NCBI GenBank assembly: GCA_028818705.1 | Contig: JAPPNJ010000064.1 | Coordinates: 1-64,000, forward strand | DNA length: 64,000 nt | Reading direction: 5' to 3' | DNA from: Candidatus Poribacteria bacterium | Lineage (GTDB): Bacteria > Poribacteria > WGA-4E > WGA-3G | In this document: positions 50,223-58,734 of the stretch, in pieces | Layout of the letters: each line of letters begins with the position of its first letter | Position numbering within the stretch: the stretch's first letter is position 1 | Position numbers and translations under genes: made by a program | The notes under the pieces: model-generated | The model's input: the letters and a program-made list of their open reading frames with translations, nothing else | Databases searched by the model: none | What the model was told of the DNA's origin: nothing

Positions 50223-51092
50223 ATGCCTATTCATACACAGAGCTACCGACATTGGGAAGGCGCGCTGAAAACCCATAGTCATACACGGTGGTGGGTTATT
50301 GCGAAGGCGGAGTTAAAACTGCTCGCACAACGCAAATTCGTCCGATTGATTGTCGCTATTCCTCCCTTAATCTACATCTTTGTTTACGCAATACTTATCT
50401 ATATCGTTAATCAGGTGCCGGGTGTAGAATTCTCATTTCAGATTGATAGGGAATTTTTCCAGCAATTTCTATTTCAGAACTTCATGGACGCTCCGGTCCC
50501 ATCTGCACTCCTTATCGCCCTGATAGCCATTTTTGGCGGTTCTGGGTTAATTGCCAACGATCTGAAGAACAACACTCTTTCGCTCTATCTATCTAAACCG
50601 ATTTCGTGGATTGATTATTTAATTGGTAAATTTGCTGTTATCGGTATCTTGATTGGTTGCTTCACGTTCGTCTCTGGGCTATTGCTATTTCTTGAACATT
50701 CGCTGTTAGCCGGCACTTCTTTTCTGAAAGAGAACTACTGGATCCCGTTTGCGATTATCGCCTATTCGGTGATTATCACGCTGTCTGCGAGTCTGTTGAT
50801 GCTGCTGTTCTCATCGCTTACCTCAAATCCCCGCTACGCCACGATCGGCTTTTGCGCAGTTTGGTTCGGCACGTCTGTCATTTACGGAGTCCTAAAAGGG
50901 ATTACCCGCACCAGCAGCTTCGCTTTGGTTTCGCTTTGGGCAAACTACGACCGGCTTGGCACTGTCCTGTTTGCCAATCCACCCAACTATGCCGTGCATT
51001 GGGTTTGGGCACTTCTCATATTGGTGGCACTCGTAGTTCTCTGTCTTTTTGTGCTCCATCGTCGGATTCGTGCGGTTGAGATTGTCAAATAA
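50223..51092 (+). CDS. ABC-2-type transporter permease
   Basis: 289 residues with about six transmembrane segments (LIVAIPPLIYIFVYAILIYI, ALLIALIAIFGGSGLIAND, FAVIGILIGCFTFVSGLLLF, IPFAIIAYSVIITLSASLLM, WVWALLILVALVVLCLFVLH). The GGSGLIANDLKNNTLSLYLS loop is typical of ABC-2 permeases that export polysaccharides, drugs or lipids. No ATPase gene is adjacent, so a partner must be elsewhere. No clear ribosome site before the ATG. Inner membrane. Confidence 0.8.
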   Translation: MPIHTQSYRHWEGALKTHSHTRWWVIAKAELKLLAQRKFVRLIVAIPPLIYIFVYAILIYIVNQVPGVEFSFQIDREFFQQFLFQNFMDAPVPSALLIALIAIFGGSGLIANDLKNNTLSLYLSKPISWIDYLIGKFAVIGILIGCFTFVSGLLLFLEHSLLAGTSFLKENYWIPFAIIAYSVIITLSASLLMLLFSSLTSNPRYATIGFCAVWFGTSVIYGVLKGITRTSSFALVSLWANYDRLGTVLFANPPNYAVHWVWALLILVALVVLCLFVLHRRIRAVEIVK

Positions 51093-51126
51093 CGCTTCGC
51101 TGCGATTTAAGTCCTGTCTCTAACGG

Positions 51127-51987
51127 TTAGCGGAGTCTCGCTCCATTTGCATCCCATATTTCAGCATCAGAATAAATCTGTGGTGGCATTATAGCGGTTA
51201 GCATTGGTGTCCAATCTCCGCGAAATTGCTGAACCAACCGCACAGCATTCTGATAGGCAATCCGTTCCTTCGTTTCATCATCAATTTGTGCGGACTCAAT
51301 CTGCGCTTGTACCAAACGAAAATCGTAATACGGTAGATCGCTGCCGAACATAATTCTATCATTGCCAAGGTTGTCGATGAGATGCACCAAATCCCAACTT
51401 GGGTCTGCGCCTTCCGGTTTCTGTGCCACGTCAAACCAGATATTTTCACACTTTCCGCACTGTGCAATCGCGTCGAGATGTCCGGCTTTGTTCATTGAAA
51501 CGTGTCCGATAATAAACGTTACCGACGGAAATCGCTTTGCGTAAGCAGCAATGTTTCGAGTGGAACCTGCCTGATGCAGTAGGCATAACCCGTTGTGCAT
51601 CGCCACGACTTCAAGGAATCCATGCAGCTCACCACCGAGTGAATGTCCAGACAACCCTGGATGGCACATAAATCCGACTAAACCGTCTTCCTGCATTGCC
51701 CTTTCTAATTCGTCAACTCCTGCTTGTTCGTGTCGGGCTTCCGCGATCCCAAGTCCAATCGGAAAACGTTCTGAGTATAATTTACATGCATTGGCGATTG
51801 TCTCATGTTGTGCACGCGTGTCCAATACACCGCGGGCTTGTGGGCTACCACCTGTGGGACACGGAATTGCACCGATAACGCCTGCTGATGCCATCCGCGC
51901 CAGACATCTTCCGACGCTCTGTCCAACTGCTGGGGCGCGCGATACCGTCATGCCGATGTGGCAATGTACATCAAAATATGGACGCAT
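51127..51987 (-). CDS. Amidohydrolase-family (amidohydrolase 2) protein
   Basis: 286 residues. TIM-barrel metallohydrolase marks: F-D-V-H-C-H-I-G (H-x-H metal ligands) at the N-terminus, a mid His in VTFIIGHVSMNKAG and the late metal Asp in RIMFGSDLPYYD. This subgroup includes decarboxylases and lactonases acting on cyclic or aromatic acids; a sugar-lactone role is plausible here but not shown. AGGAG precedes the ATG. Faces the ABC permease gene. Confidence 0.87.
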   Translation of the reverse strand: MRPYFDVHCHIGMTVSRAPAVGQSVGRCLARMASAGVIGAIPCPTGGSPQARGVLDTRAQHETIANACKLYSERFPIGLGIAEARHEQAGVDELERAMQEDGLVGFMCHPGLSGHSLGGELHGFLEVVAMHNGLCLLHQAGSTRNIAAYAKRFPSVTFIIGHVSMNKAGHLDAIAQCGKCENIWFDVAQKPEGADPSWDLVHLIDNLGNDRIMFGSDLPYYDFRLVQAQIESAQIDDETKERIAYQNAVRLVQQFRGDWTPMLTAIMPPQIYSDAEIWDANGARLR

Positions 51988-52180
51988 AGATGCTCCTGTT
52001 TATAGTTTTCAGTACGGGTTGCTACGCAACCCTTTTAGTTATCGGTCATCGGTTAAAGGGATGCTTATGGAATTCACGCAAAACGCAACCGCCACAAGAG
52101 GTAACTTTAATAATCAACTCGTGCCTTAACAATTTTATCAATGTGTGAGTTGATGATTAAAACGGAAATCTATAAAACTG

Positions 52181-52948
52181 TTAGAATTCCGGGACAGGTG
52201 TGTAGGTATTAAAACCGTCTGTTCTATCTTCGCCTTGCAGCAGATAGATATAGTGCTTACGACGCCACTCCGCACCCGGGTAACGAACATCCGCGGGCAT
52301 GTAGCGCATTGTGTAGCCACACCGCCGTTTCTGTGAGGCGTTCGGGCTGGAATTGTGGATTGTCCATGCGTCGTGAAAATGGCACTCACCGACTTCTAAT
52401 TCAAGGTTGACCACTTTTGATGGGTCTAAGTCTTCCTCTACAACTTCGCTGCCGAAAAGGTTATTTGTGCGATCGACCTCTTCATAGCGGCGATCACGCA
52501 ATTTGTGGCTACCGGCGATGACACGCATGCATCCGTTTTCAACTTTCGATTCATCAACGGCTAACCACATCGTGATAACGTGCATCGGCTCCAGAGATTT
52601 GCCCCAATAGACACCATCCTGATGCCATGGAACAGCCATACCGTCGTGTTCCCGCTTGCTAATAAAATGACTCGACCAGAGGACAATGTCTGGTCCAATA
52701 AACCGTTCGATGACCTTTAGTACACGTGGGTGTGTCAGGTATTTGAACAAAAATGGGTGTGCAAAATGTGGCACGTCCATCTGTTCTGGACGTCTTCCTT
52801 CCGGCAGATTCTCGATCATCTCGTCCACATAATCTCGGAGTGTATCCAGTTCTGCTTTTGTGAAGATGCGTCCATAAGTGAGATAACCGTTCTCTTTGTA
52901 AAATTCGACCTGTTTGTCAGAGACAGTCGTTTCCAGTTGCCAGTCCAT
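52181..52948 (-). CDS. Phytanoyl-CoA dioxygenase (PhyH) family protein
   Basis: 255 residues. Begins with the typical V-E-F-Y-K-E-N-G-Y-L-T-Y-G segment. Metal triad: H and D in PWHQDGVYWG and the distal His in H-D-A-W-T-I-H-N-S-S-P-N-A-S; R-C-G-Y-T-M-R-Y for 2-oxoglutarate. C-M-R-V-I-A-G-S-H is also conserved. Substrate unknown. AGGAG lies upstream of the ATG. It differs clearly from the PhyH proteins at 41.5 and 57.3 kb, so the three are not recent duplicates. Confidence 0.91.
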   Translation of the reverse strand: MDWQLETTVSDKQVEFYKENGYLTYGRIFTKAELDTLRDYVDEMIENLPEGRRPEQMDVPHFAHPFLFKYLTHPRVLKVIERFIGPDIVLWSSHFISKREHDGMAVPWHQDGVYWGKSLEPMHVITMWLAVDESKVENGCMRVIAGSHKLRDRRYEEVDRTNNLFGSEVVEEDLDPSKVVNLELEVGECHFHDAWTIHNSSPNASQKRRCGYTMRYMPADVRYPGAEWRRKHYIYLLQGEDRTDGFNTYTPVPEF

Positions 52949-53152
52949 GTGATGTGTCTCCTATTTTTCACGGTTTGATATAATGTTGCGAGATCCATTC
53001 GTTCTTTTGGGCAGAACGTCGGCACAACTTTTGCAGAGTATAGCACATTGATGTTTTTTTGGATAGATACATTGTAACCTGAACCAGAGGCATTCAGTTT
53101 TCGGTTTTTTGAGTGCGTTATGGGCAATAGGGGGGCACTGCTTTCCGCAAGC

Positions 53153-53179
53153 ATCGGGGTTACAAACCCCTCCTACAAG
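53153..53179 (-). repeat. TGTAGGAG hairpin repeat, GGGG-stem variant
   Basis: Reverse strand: TGTAGGAG then GGGTTTGTAACCCC-GAT, the same design as 8.5 kb but with a different, self-complementary stem. The rest of 52949-53253 shows nothing else clear. Confidence 0.65.
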
Positions 53180-53253
53180 AGTGATTCGTGACAATTGAAT
53201 GGCTCTGTAACCTGAACTTGACAAGTTGTGATGTCTGTGATAAATTATCAACT

Positions 53254-54402
53254 ATGAAAATTGTAGTTGCACCCGATTCATTTAAAGGGAGTGTCAGTGC
53301 GCTTGAAGCTGCGAATGCGATCGAGCAGGGGATCCGTCGCGTGTTTCCAGATGCTATTATTGATAAAGTTCCGATGGCGGACGGTGGCGAAGGCACCGTT
53401 CAATCCCTCGTTGATGCAACCGGTGGTCACATTCGAACACATCGTGTACTTGCACCACTCGAAAACGAAGTTGACGCAAAGTTCGGCATTCTTGCGGACG
53501 GAGAGACTGCTGTCATTGAGATGGCATCTGCCTCTGGTCTCACGCTTGTTGCGCCGCACGAACGAAACCCGCTTCGCACCACTACTTACGGCACTGGTCA
53601 GCTGATCCATGCGGCTTTGGAAGCAGGCTGCAGACGCTTGATTATCGGTATTGGCGGCAGCGCGACAAACGATGGCGGAGTTGGAATGGCGGAGGCACTC
53701 GGTGTCCGATTGTTGGATGAAAACGGAAAACAGATGCCGCGCGGTGGTGGAAATCTCAAAAAGTTGCGATCAATCGATATAACAGGTTTACATCCAGCTA
53801 TTCGTGAAACCGAAACGGTTGTTGCCTGCGATGTTAACAATCCGTTAACCGGCCCAGACGGTGCTTCACACGTCTATGGACCACAGAAAGGTGCTACTCC
53901 TGAGATGATTGAAACCTTAGATGAATGTCTCGCACATTTTGATGGGGTTTTAATCCAGACGCTCGGAAAATCTTTTAATGACATTCCTGGTGCAGGTGCC
54001 GCTGGCGGATTAGGTGCGGGACTCATGGCATTTCTCAATGCGGAGTTGATGCTCGGTGTTGATATTATGATTGATGCCGTTAATCTCGAGAAACAGGTGG
54101 AGGGTGCCTCCCTCGTTTTTACGGGTGAGGGACAATTGGATTTCCAGACGGCATTTGGTAAAACGCCAGTAGGGGTTGCGAAGGTGGCAAAAGCACACAA
54201 TATCCCTGTCATTGCGATTGCTGGTGGCATCGGTGAGGGTGCTGAAGCTGTCTACGAAGCAGGCATAGATGCGATGTTGGGCATTGTCCAAGAACCGATG
54301 TCTCTTGAAGGTGCTGTTGAAGATGCCGTGCGGTTAATAGCTGACACGGCAGAGCAGGCGGCACGATTAGTTGTTATCGGAAATGGGGTACGCATCCAAT
54401 AG
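53254..54402 (+). CDS. Glycerate kinase (GlxK/GarK type)
   Basis: Start placed at 53254 (MKIVVAPDSFKGSVSALEAA), the invariant beginning of the family; the track start adds 22 residues. 382 residues. Further marks: P-M-A-D-G-G-E-G-T-V, GIGGSATNDGGVGMAEALG, G-A-A-G-G-L-G-A-G and V-F-T-G-E-G-Q-L-D. It phosphorylates glycerate with ATP, giving 2-phosphoglycerate, feeding sugar-acid (galactarate/glucarate) or glyoxylate carbon into glycolysis. That agrees with the HpcH aldolase and dehydratases. Weak ribosome site. Cytoplasmic. Confidence 0.94.
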   Translation: MKIVVAPDSFKGSVSALEAANAIEQGIRRVFPDAIIDKVPMADGGEGTVQSLVDATGGHIRTHRVLAPLENEVDAKFGILADGETAVIEMASASGLTLVAPHERNPLRTTTYGTGQLIHAALEAGCRRLIIGIGGSATNDGGVGMAEALGVRLLDENGKQMPRGGGNLKKLRSIDITGLHPAIRETETVVACDVNNPLTGPDGASHVYGPQKGATPEMIETLDECLAHFDGVLIQTLGKSFNDIPGAGAAGGLGAGLMAFLNAELMLGVDIMIDAVNLEKQVEGASLVFTGEGQLDFQTAFGKTPVGVAKVAKAHNIPVIAIAGGIGEGAEAVYEAGIDAMLGIVQEPMSLEGAVEDAVRLIADTAEQAARLVVIGNGVRIQ

Positions 54403-54410
54403 AAAAGAGT

Positions 54411-54432
54411 GGACGGGCACAGAGACCCGTCC
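54411..54432. terminator. Hairpin between convergent glycerate kinase and sulfatase genes
   Basis: GGACGGG-cacagaga-CCCGTCC, nine bases after the kinase stop, without a strong T-run. Confidence 0.5.
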
Positions 54433-54443
54433 CTGCGTTTCTA

Positions 54444-55778
54444 CTACAGCAGCACTGGCATCCCTTCCATGAAATCGTGCGTCTCTTTTTGCCACATTTC
54501 CATATCTGCAGCAAGTGAACGGATACGATCAGCATGTTCAGGCAAATCGGCAAGGTTTGTCGTCTCCCACGGATCTTGCTCCAGATCGAAAAGTTGGATG
54601 TAATTTGTACCGGCGCCCGTCTCTTCGGAGACATAGTAACGAATCAATTTCCATCGTCCATCGCTGATGGTACGTTGAATATCCCTATACGCTGCGAAGA
54701 CTGTTGCTCGTACCCGCTCTACATCGCCTCTCATCAGTGGTACTAAACTGCACCCCTCAGTTGTATTTGGACATGCGACATCCGTGAGGTCACAAACGGT
54801 GGGGAATACATCGTACAGATAGGTTAAGGCATCCACTGTTACGCCTTCGGGGACTCCAGGTCCGGCGAATATTGAAGGAACGCGGATGCTGTGGTTATAG
54901 AGATTCTGTTTGCCCAACAATCCGTGTTGTCCGACTGCAAGTCCGTGATCGGCGGTATAGATAATAATCGTGTTTTCGAGATGTCCAGTGGCTTCTAAAG
55001 TTTGTAGAACACGACCCATCTCGGCATCCATGTGTGTAATCATCCCATAATAATCGGCGATATGTTGTTGCACAATTTCAGGTGTGCGTGGGAATGGTGC
55101 TAATACTTCGTCTCGAATGTGCATCTCGCCGTTATCGAACGGGTGTTCTGGGAAGAAATTCTCTGGAACAGGTATCTCCGCTGGCGGATACATTGTCGCG
55201 TATTCTCCTGGGGCGGTTCTTGGATCGTGTGGTGAAGTAAAGGAGAGATAAAGGAAGAAAGGATCTGTTTCGTTGTAGTTTTCTATAAATTGCACGGCAG
55301 AGTCTGTAAACAGTTCCGTAGAAAACTTTTCTCCAATGTACTTGGCATCATTCGGATATTTTCCCGTTGAATCGAAATCGAAAACTGGCACTTTATATTG
55401 ATCACTCATGCCGCCAAAGAAAATCTTAGCACCGTCATCAAAACTGTTGGTAAACGTTTGTTGGTCGTTGTGCCATTTGCCACTAAAAAATGTGTGATAC
55501 CCCATCTCGCGCATCACTTGTGGCCAAACTGCCAAATCTCGGTTAATTTGGTTTCCACCGCTGCGGAACAGATTTGCGCTGGTGAGGACAGCAGCGCGAC
55601 TCGGTACACAGACAGCACCGACAAGGGATCCCATGATGTGTGTTTGACGGAAAGTCGTTCCGCACGCCATAAGTGAATCCAGTGTTGGTGTTTTCACGGT
55701 TGGATCGCCCATGCCACTGATAGCATCCCACCGGTGGTCGTCGGCAATCATAAAAAGAATATTGGGTTGTGAAGACAT
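54444..55778 (-). CDS. Sulfatase (formylglycine-dependent)
   Basis: 444 residues. The activation site is C57-V-P-S-R (CxPSR type), where Cys becomes formylglycine. D13-D14-H-R binds calcium with the later D and Q/N of YTADHGLAVGQHGL. No signal peptide is seen (M-S-S-Q-P-N-I-L-F-M-I-A-D-D starts the core), so a cytoplasmic place is likely. Probably removes sulfate from a carbohydrate. No maturase gene adjacent; AAGGAAT precedes the ATG. Confidence 0.93.
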   Translation of the reverse strand: MSSQPNILFMIADDHRWDAISGMGDPTVKTPTLDSLMACGTTFRQTHIMGSLVGAVCVPSRAAVLTSANLFRSGGNQINRDLAVWPQVMREMGYHTFFSGKWHNDQQTFTNSFDDGAKIFFGGMSDQYKVPVFDFDSTGKYPNDAKYIGEKFSTELFTDSAVQFIENYNETDPFFLYLSFTSPHDPRTAPGEYATMYPPAEIPVPENFFPEHPFDNGEMHIRDEVLAPFPRTPEIVQQHIADYYGMITHMDAEMGRVLQTLEATGHLENTIIIYTADHGLAVGQHGLLGKQNLYNHSIRVPSIFAGPGVPEGVTVDALTYLYDVFPTVCDLTDVACPNTTEGCSLVPLMRGDVERVRATVFAAYRDIQRTISDGRWKLIRYYVSEETGAGTNYIQLFDLEQDPWETTNLADLPEHADRIRSLAADMEMWQKETHDFMEGMPVLL

Positions 55779-56092
55779 ATTTAATTATTCCTTGCGGCGT
55801 AACGCCGTGCATTTAAACTATGACGTGCGTTCCGTAAATCCGCTCTCCATTACATTACGAGTTACGGGTTTTTGAAGCCACTTTAAGAGGCAGCCTGTGT
55901 TAGACGAAAACTGCTTAACCGCCTGCTGACTGCTGGCGATTTTCGGTTGCTATGATAAAAGAAAGATCGAAATTACCAAACAGAGTTGAGACCTAATCAG
56001 AAACCACCGCGTGATAAAATTCCGAGGGATTAGCGAGGAATTTGTCTTTGCTTTACATTTGGAGCGGTGACCAGGAGGCCATAGTTAAAAAG
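55779..56092. other. Intergenic region, repeat fragments only
   Basis: A small hairpin (CGGCG-TAA-CGCCG) after the sulfatase start, degenerate CTGCTGACTGCTGGCGATTT, and at 56038-56060 a copy of AATTTGTCTTTGCTTTACAT ahead of the DgoD-like gene. No gene or clear promoter. Confidence 0.5.
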
Positions 56093-57238
56093 ATGAAAAT
56101 TGCTACTATTGAACAATTTTACCCGCGCCGTCGGATGCGGCTTGTGAAGATCACAACAGATACTGGCATCGTCGGTTGGGGTGAAACGACACTTGAAGGT
56201 AAACCGAAAAGTACATGTGCTGCTGTTGAGGAGCTTGCCGATTATTTCATTGGTAAAGATCCGTTGCGTATTGAACATCACTGGCAACATGTCTATCGCT
56301 CTGCATTTTTCCGAGGCGGTAACATCCTGATGTCTGCCTTATCCGGGATCGATCAAGCGTTGTGGGACATTGCTGGCAAACATCACGGTATGCCTGCCTA
56401 TCAGTTGTTAGGCGGTGCTGTGCGCGACCGCATCCGTGTTTATGCCCATTGGGGCATCGGCAGCTTAACAGACGAAGGGAAAGCCGCTGCAAAAGAGCGC
56501 CTTGAATTTTTACAACAGAAAGGTGGTTACACGGCGTTTAAGAGCGGTCCCGGTGGCAAGTGGCGTGGGCACGAACCTCCTGCAGTTATTGATGAATTCG
56601 TAGAACGTGCCTATCTCATGCGCGAGTGGGTCGGACCCGATGTCGAACTTGCGTTTGATTTTCACGGAAAGATGACACCTGCGCTCGCCATTGAAATCTG
56701 TCATGAACTTAAAGGCATGCGTCCGATGTTCGTTGAAGAACCGATTCCGCAAGAAAATGTAGATGCACTCAAATTGGTCTCTGACCATGTACCCTTTCCG
56801 ATTGCAACAGGCGAACGTCTGCTGACCCGTTGGGGATTTCGCGAGGTTTTTGAGAAACAGGCAGTCGCCTATCTGCAGCCTGATACCTCTCACGCCGGTG
56901 GCATTACTGAACTAAAGAAGATTGCCAACATGGCGGAGGTTTACTATATGCACATCGCACCGCATTGCGCTATCGGACCGGTTGCGTTTTCTGCCTCCCT
57001 TCATGTTGATGCTGTTGTGCCGAATTTCCTGATTCAAGAGCAGATTGATGCTGGATTGGGTGACGGTCTATTCGCTGAAGATTGGCAGGTTACAGATGGG
57101 CACATTGAATTACCAACGAAGCCAGGACTTGGGTTTGAGATTAACGCGCAGGAGGCTGAGCGGACGCTTGATACCTATCCAGAGGAGCTTGGCGGCGAGT
57201 TCTATTATGATACAGATGGCAGCGTAGCGGACTGGTAA
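56093..57238 (+). CDS. dgoD: D-galactonate dehydratase-like enolase-superfamily enzyme
   Basis: Start set at 56093, the usual family start; AGGAGG is 14 bases upstream, rather far. The track start adds 17 residues partly from a repeat. 381 residues. Active site: D189-F-H191, V-E-E-P, A-T-G-E-R, Q-P-D-T-S-H-A-G-G and H291 in MHIAPHCAIGP. The Asp-x-His plus late His matches DgoD, which dehydrates D-galactonate to 2-keto-3-deoxygalactonate; related acids possible. Symbol by resemblance only. Confidence 0.85.
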   Translation: MKIATIEQFYPRRRMRLVKITTDTGIVGWGETTLEGKPKSTCAAVEELADYFIGKDPLRIEHHWQHVYRSAFFRGGNILMSALSGIDQALWDIAGKHHGMPAYQLLGGAVRDRIRVYAHWGIGSLTDEGKAAAKERLEFLQQKGGYTAFKSGPGGKWRGHEPPAVIDEFVERAYLMREWVGPDVELAFDFHGKMTPALAIEICHELKGMRPMFVEEPIPQENVDALKLVSDHVPFPIATGERLLTRWGFREVFEKQAVAYLQPDTSHAGGITELKKIANMAEVYYMHIAPHCAIGPVAFSASLHVDAVVPNFLIQEQIDAGLGDGLFAEDWQVTDGHIELPTKPGLGFEINAQEAERTLDTYPEELGGEFYYDTDGSVADW

Positions 57239-57275
57239 GTAAAACGTTCAGGATTACTTCTACGAGACAACACTC

Positions 57276-58022
57276 CTAAACCACTGGTTTCCGGTTTGCT
57301 ACATAAGGTGGCTCAAGCATCAATTTCTGATCTTCGTCTGACATCAGATTACGGAGTGCATCGTCGTGTCTGCCTTGTCCCCATGAGGCGTGCCCTGGTG
57401 AGTATTTGAACAGAATTGAGCGTCTTTCGTGCGAGGCGGTCCAGGGGAGGGTGCCGTGTGTCAGTGCCTCCGTGAAGATGACGACATCTCCCGCCTTCTG
57501 GTGCACGGGTGCCATACAGATTTTGTTCTCCTCGACCGGTCGGAAACGGTCAGGACACCGATAGTTACTCTTATGGCTACCCGGAATGCAACAGAAACCT
57601 CCATGTCCTGGAAGCATGTCGGTCAGTGCCCATGATGCGACGGTTAAGCCGTTATACATCTGATCGTTTCGGAAGACGTAGTACTGCGCTGGGTCGTAAG
57701 GGGTTCCACCGCCGTGGAGCATTCCACCTGGATTTCCGTTTATCATCAAAATGCCGTAGACATGATCGAGTCGGAATTTTGGACCAACGATCTCTGCTAA
57801 AAACGGCATAATCCGCGGATGATTCAGAAGTTTCCGAAATGCGTCATTCTCCCAGTTCAAAAATCCGCCGAATCTTTGTGAATAAACATCATCGTCAACT
57901 GGATCGGCATACTCTTGGGCATCAATGAGGGCGTTCAGTTCAGCGAGTTCGTCTGTTTCCAAGACGCTTTCGATGTTAATATACCCCCATAGGTCGAACA
58001 GATATTTTTCTTCGGGGCCCAT
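57276..58022 (-). CDS. Phytanoyl-CoA dioxygenase (PhyH) family protein
   Basis: 248 residues. A variant PhyH: F-D-L-W-G-Y-I-N-I-E-S-V-L start, H-G-G-G-T-P-Y-D-P where the usual H-x-D would sit, G-G-F-C-C-I-P-G-S-H-K-S-N, and the distal H in EALTHGTLPW with E-R-R-S-I-L-F-K-Y for 2-oxoglutarate. The first metal motif is less standard than in the other two copies, so activity is less certain. GGAGG precedes the ATG. Convergent with the dgoD-like gene. Confidence 0.85.
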   Translation of the reverse strand: MGPEEKYLFDLWGYINIESVLETDELAELNALIDAQEYADPVDDDVYSQRFGGFLNWENDAFRKLLNHPRIMPFLAEIVGPKFRLDHVYGILMINGNPGGMLHGGGTPYDPAQYYVFRNDQMYNGLTVASWALTDMLPGHGGFCCIPGSHKSNYRCPDRFRPVEENKICMAPVHQKAGDVVIFTEALTHGTLPWTASHERRSILFKYSPGHASWGQGRHDDALRNLMSDEDQKLMLEPPYVANRKPVV

Positions 58023-58076
58023 TGAGGCACCTCCGTTGTGAACTTTAAAGGATGTACAAACTAACAGTTTATGCTA

Positions 58077-58400
58077 CTATTGGTGTGCCGAGCGCGAAGT
58101 GGGTTCAAGCCGCGTGACAACGATTTTTTCCCTGTCGATGAGTTCACCGACGCGTGCTGAGATTTCATTGAGCCACCGGTCATCTTCATAAACTGCAGCG
58201 TAGAGTTGTTCACGCTGTGCTTCGCTCTCAAAACGGCGAATCCAGACATAAAGATCGTCCTCTTCTTCGCCAATGAAACTACCGATTACAACCATTCCTT
58301 TAGAAATCTGGAAAGGAATAACGGTTTCTTCCATGTATTTCACCCAGTTCTCGCGTTGACCGGGTTGCGTTCTGTATTGTCGTAATTCAAAAAAAGCCAT
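58077..58400 (-). CDS. NIPSNAP family protein
   Basis: Start at the ATG of MAFFELRQYRTQPGQ: GGAG lies six bases before it. 107 residues, a single ferredoxin-like domain of the NIPSNAP/DABB type (M-A-F-F-E-L-R-Q-Y-R-T ... F-I-G-E-E-E-D-D-L-Y-V-W-I-R-R-F-E-S). Such small proteins are common beside catabolic genes; function unclear. On the same strand as the PhyH gene, 54 bases upstream of it, so probably co-transcribed. Confidence 0.88.
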   Translation of the reverse strand: MAFFELRQYRTQPGQRENWVKYMEETVIPFQISKGMVVIGSFIGEEEDDLYVWIRRFESEAQREQLYAAVYEDDRWLNEISARVGELIDREKIVVTRLEPTSRSAHQ

Positions 58401-58734
58401 AAAATTCTCCATGTTGAAAGAGATTTGATACTAAATTTGTTGCGAGGTGTGGGGCTCGCGTGCCAGGACACATTATAGTAGATTTTGCGATCGCTGAACC
58501 ATTGTGGATATAGACCTGGCGAGGTTAGAATGCACGTCGCATGAAGAAGAAAAGCGCGTAAATCAGAATCAACGGTATGAATGCCCTAATGGCATTCCCC
58601 GGGTATAAAGCCTATAAAGGCTTTACCGGGGTATGAAGCCCTTATGGGCTTCACCGTATGGCATTCCCCGGGCTTTTCTTTGGACTTTACGCCGCAAAAC
58701 CTCGCCTACCGATTAAAAAATAGGAGATAGGCGG
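58401..58734. repeat. Gene-free stretch with family A tandem hairpins
   Basis: 58550-58680: GCGTAAATCAGAATCAACGG TAT, then GAATGCC-ctaat-GGCATTC, AAAGCCT-ataa-AGGCTTT, GAAGCCC-ttat-GGGCTTC with CCGGG spacers. Bases 58401-58540 show nothing else beyond a short GGCGAGGTTAG repeat fragment. Confidence 0.7.
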
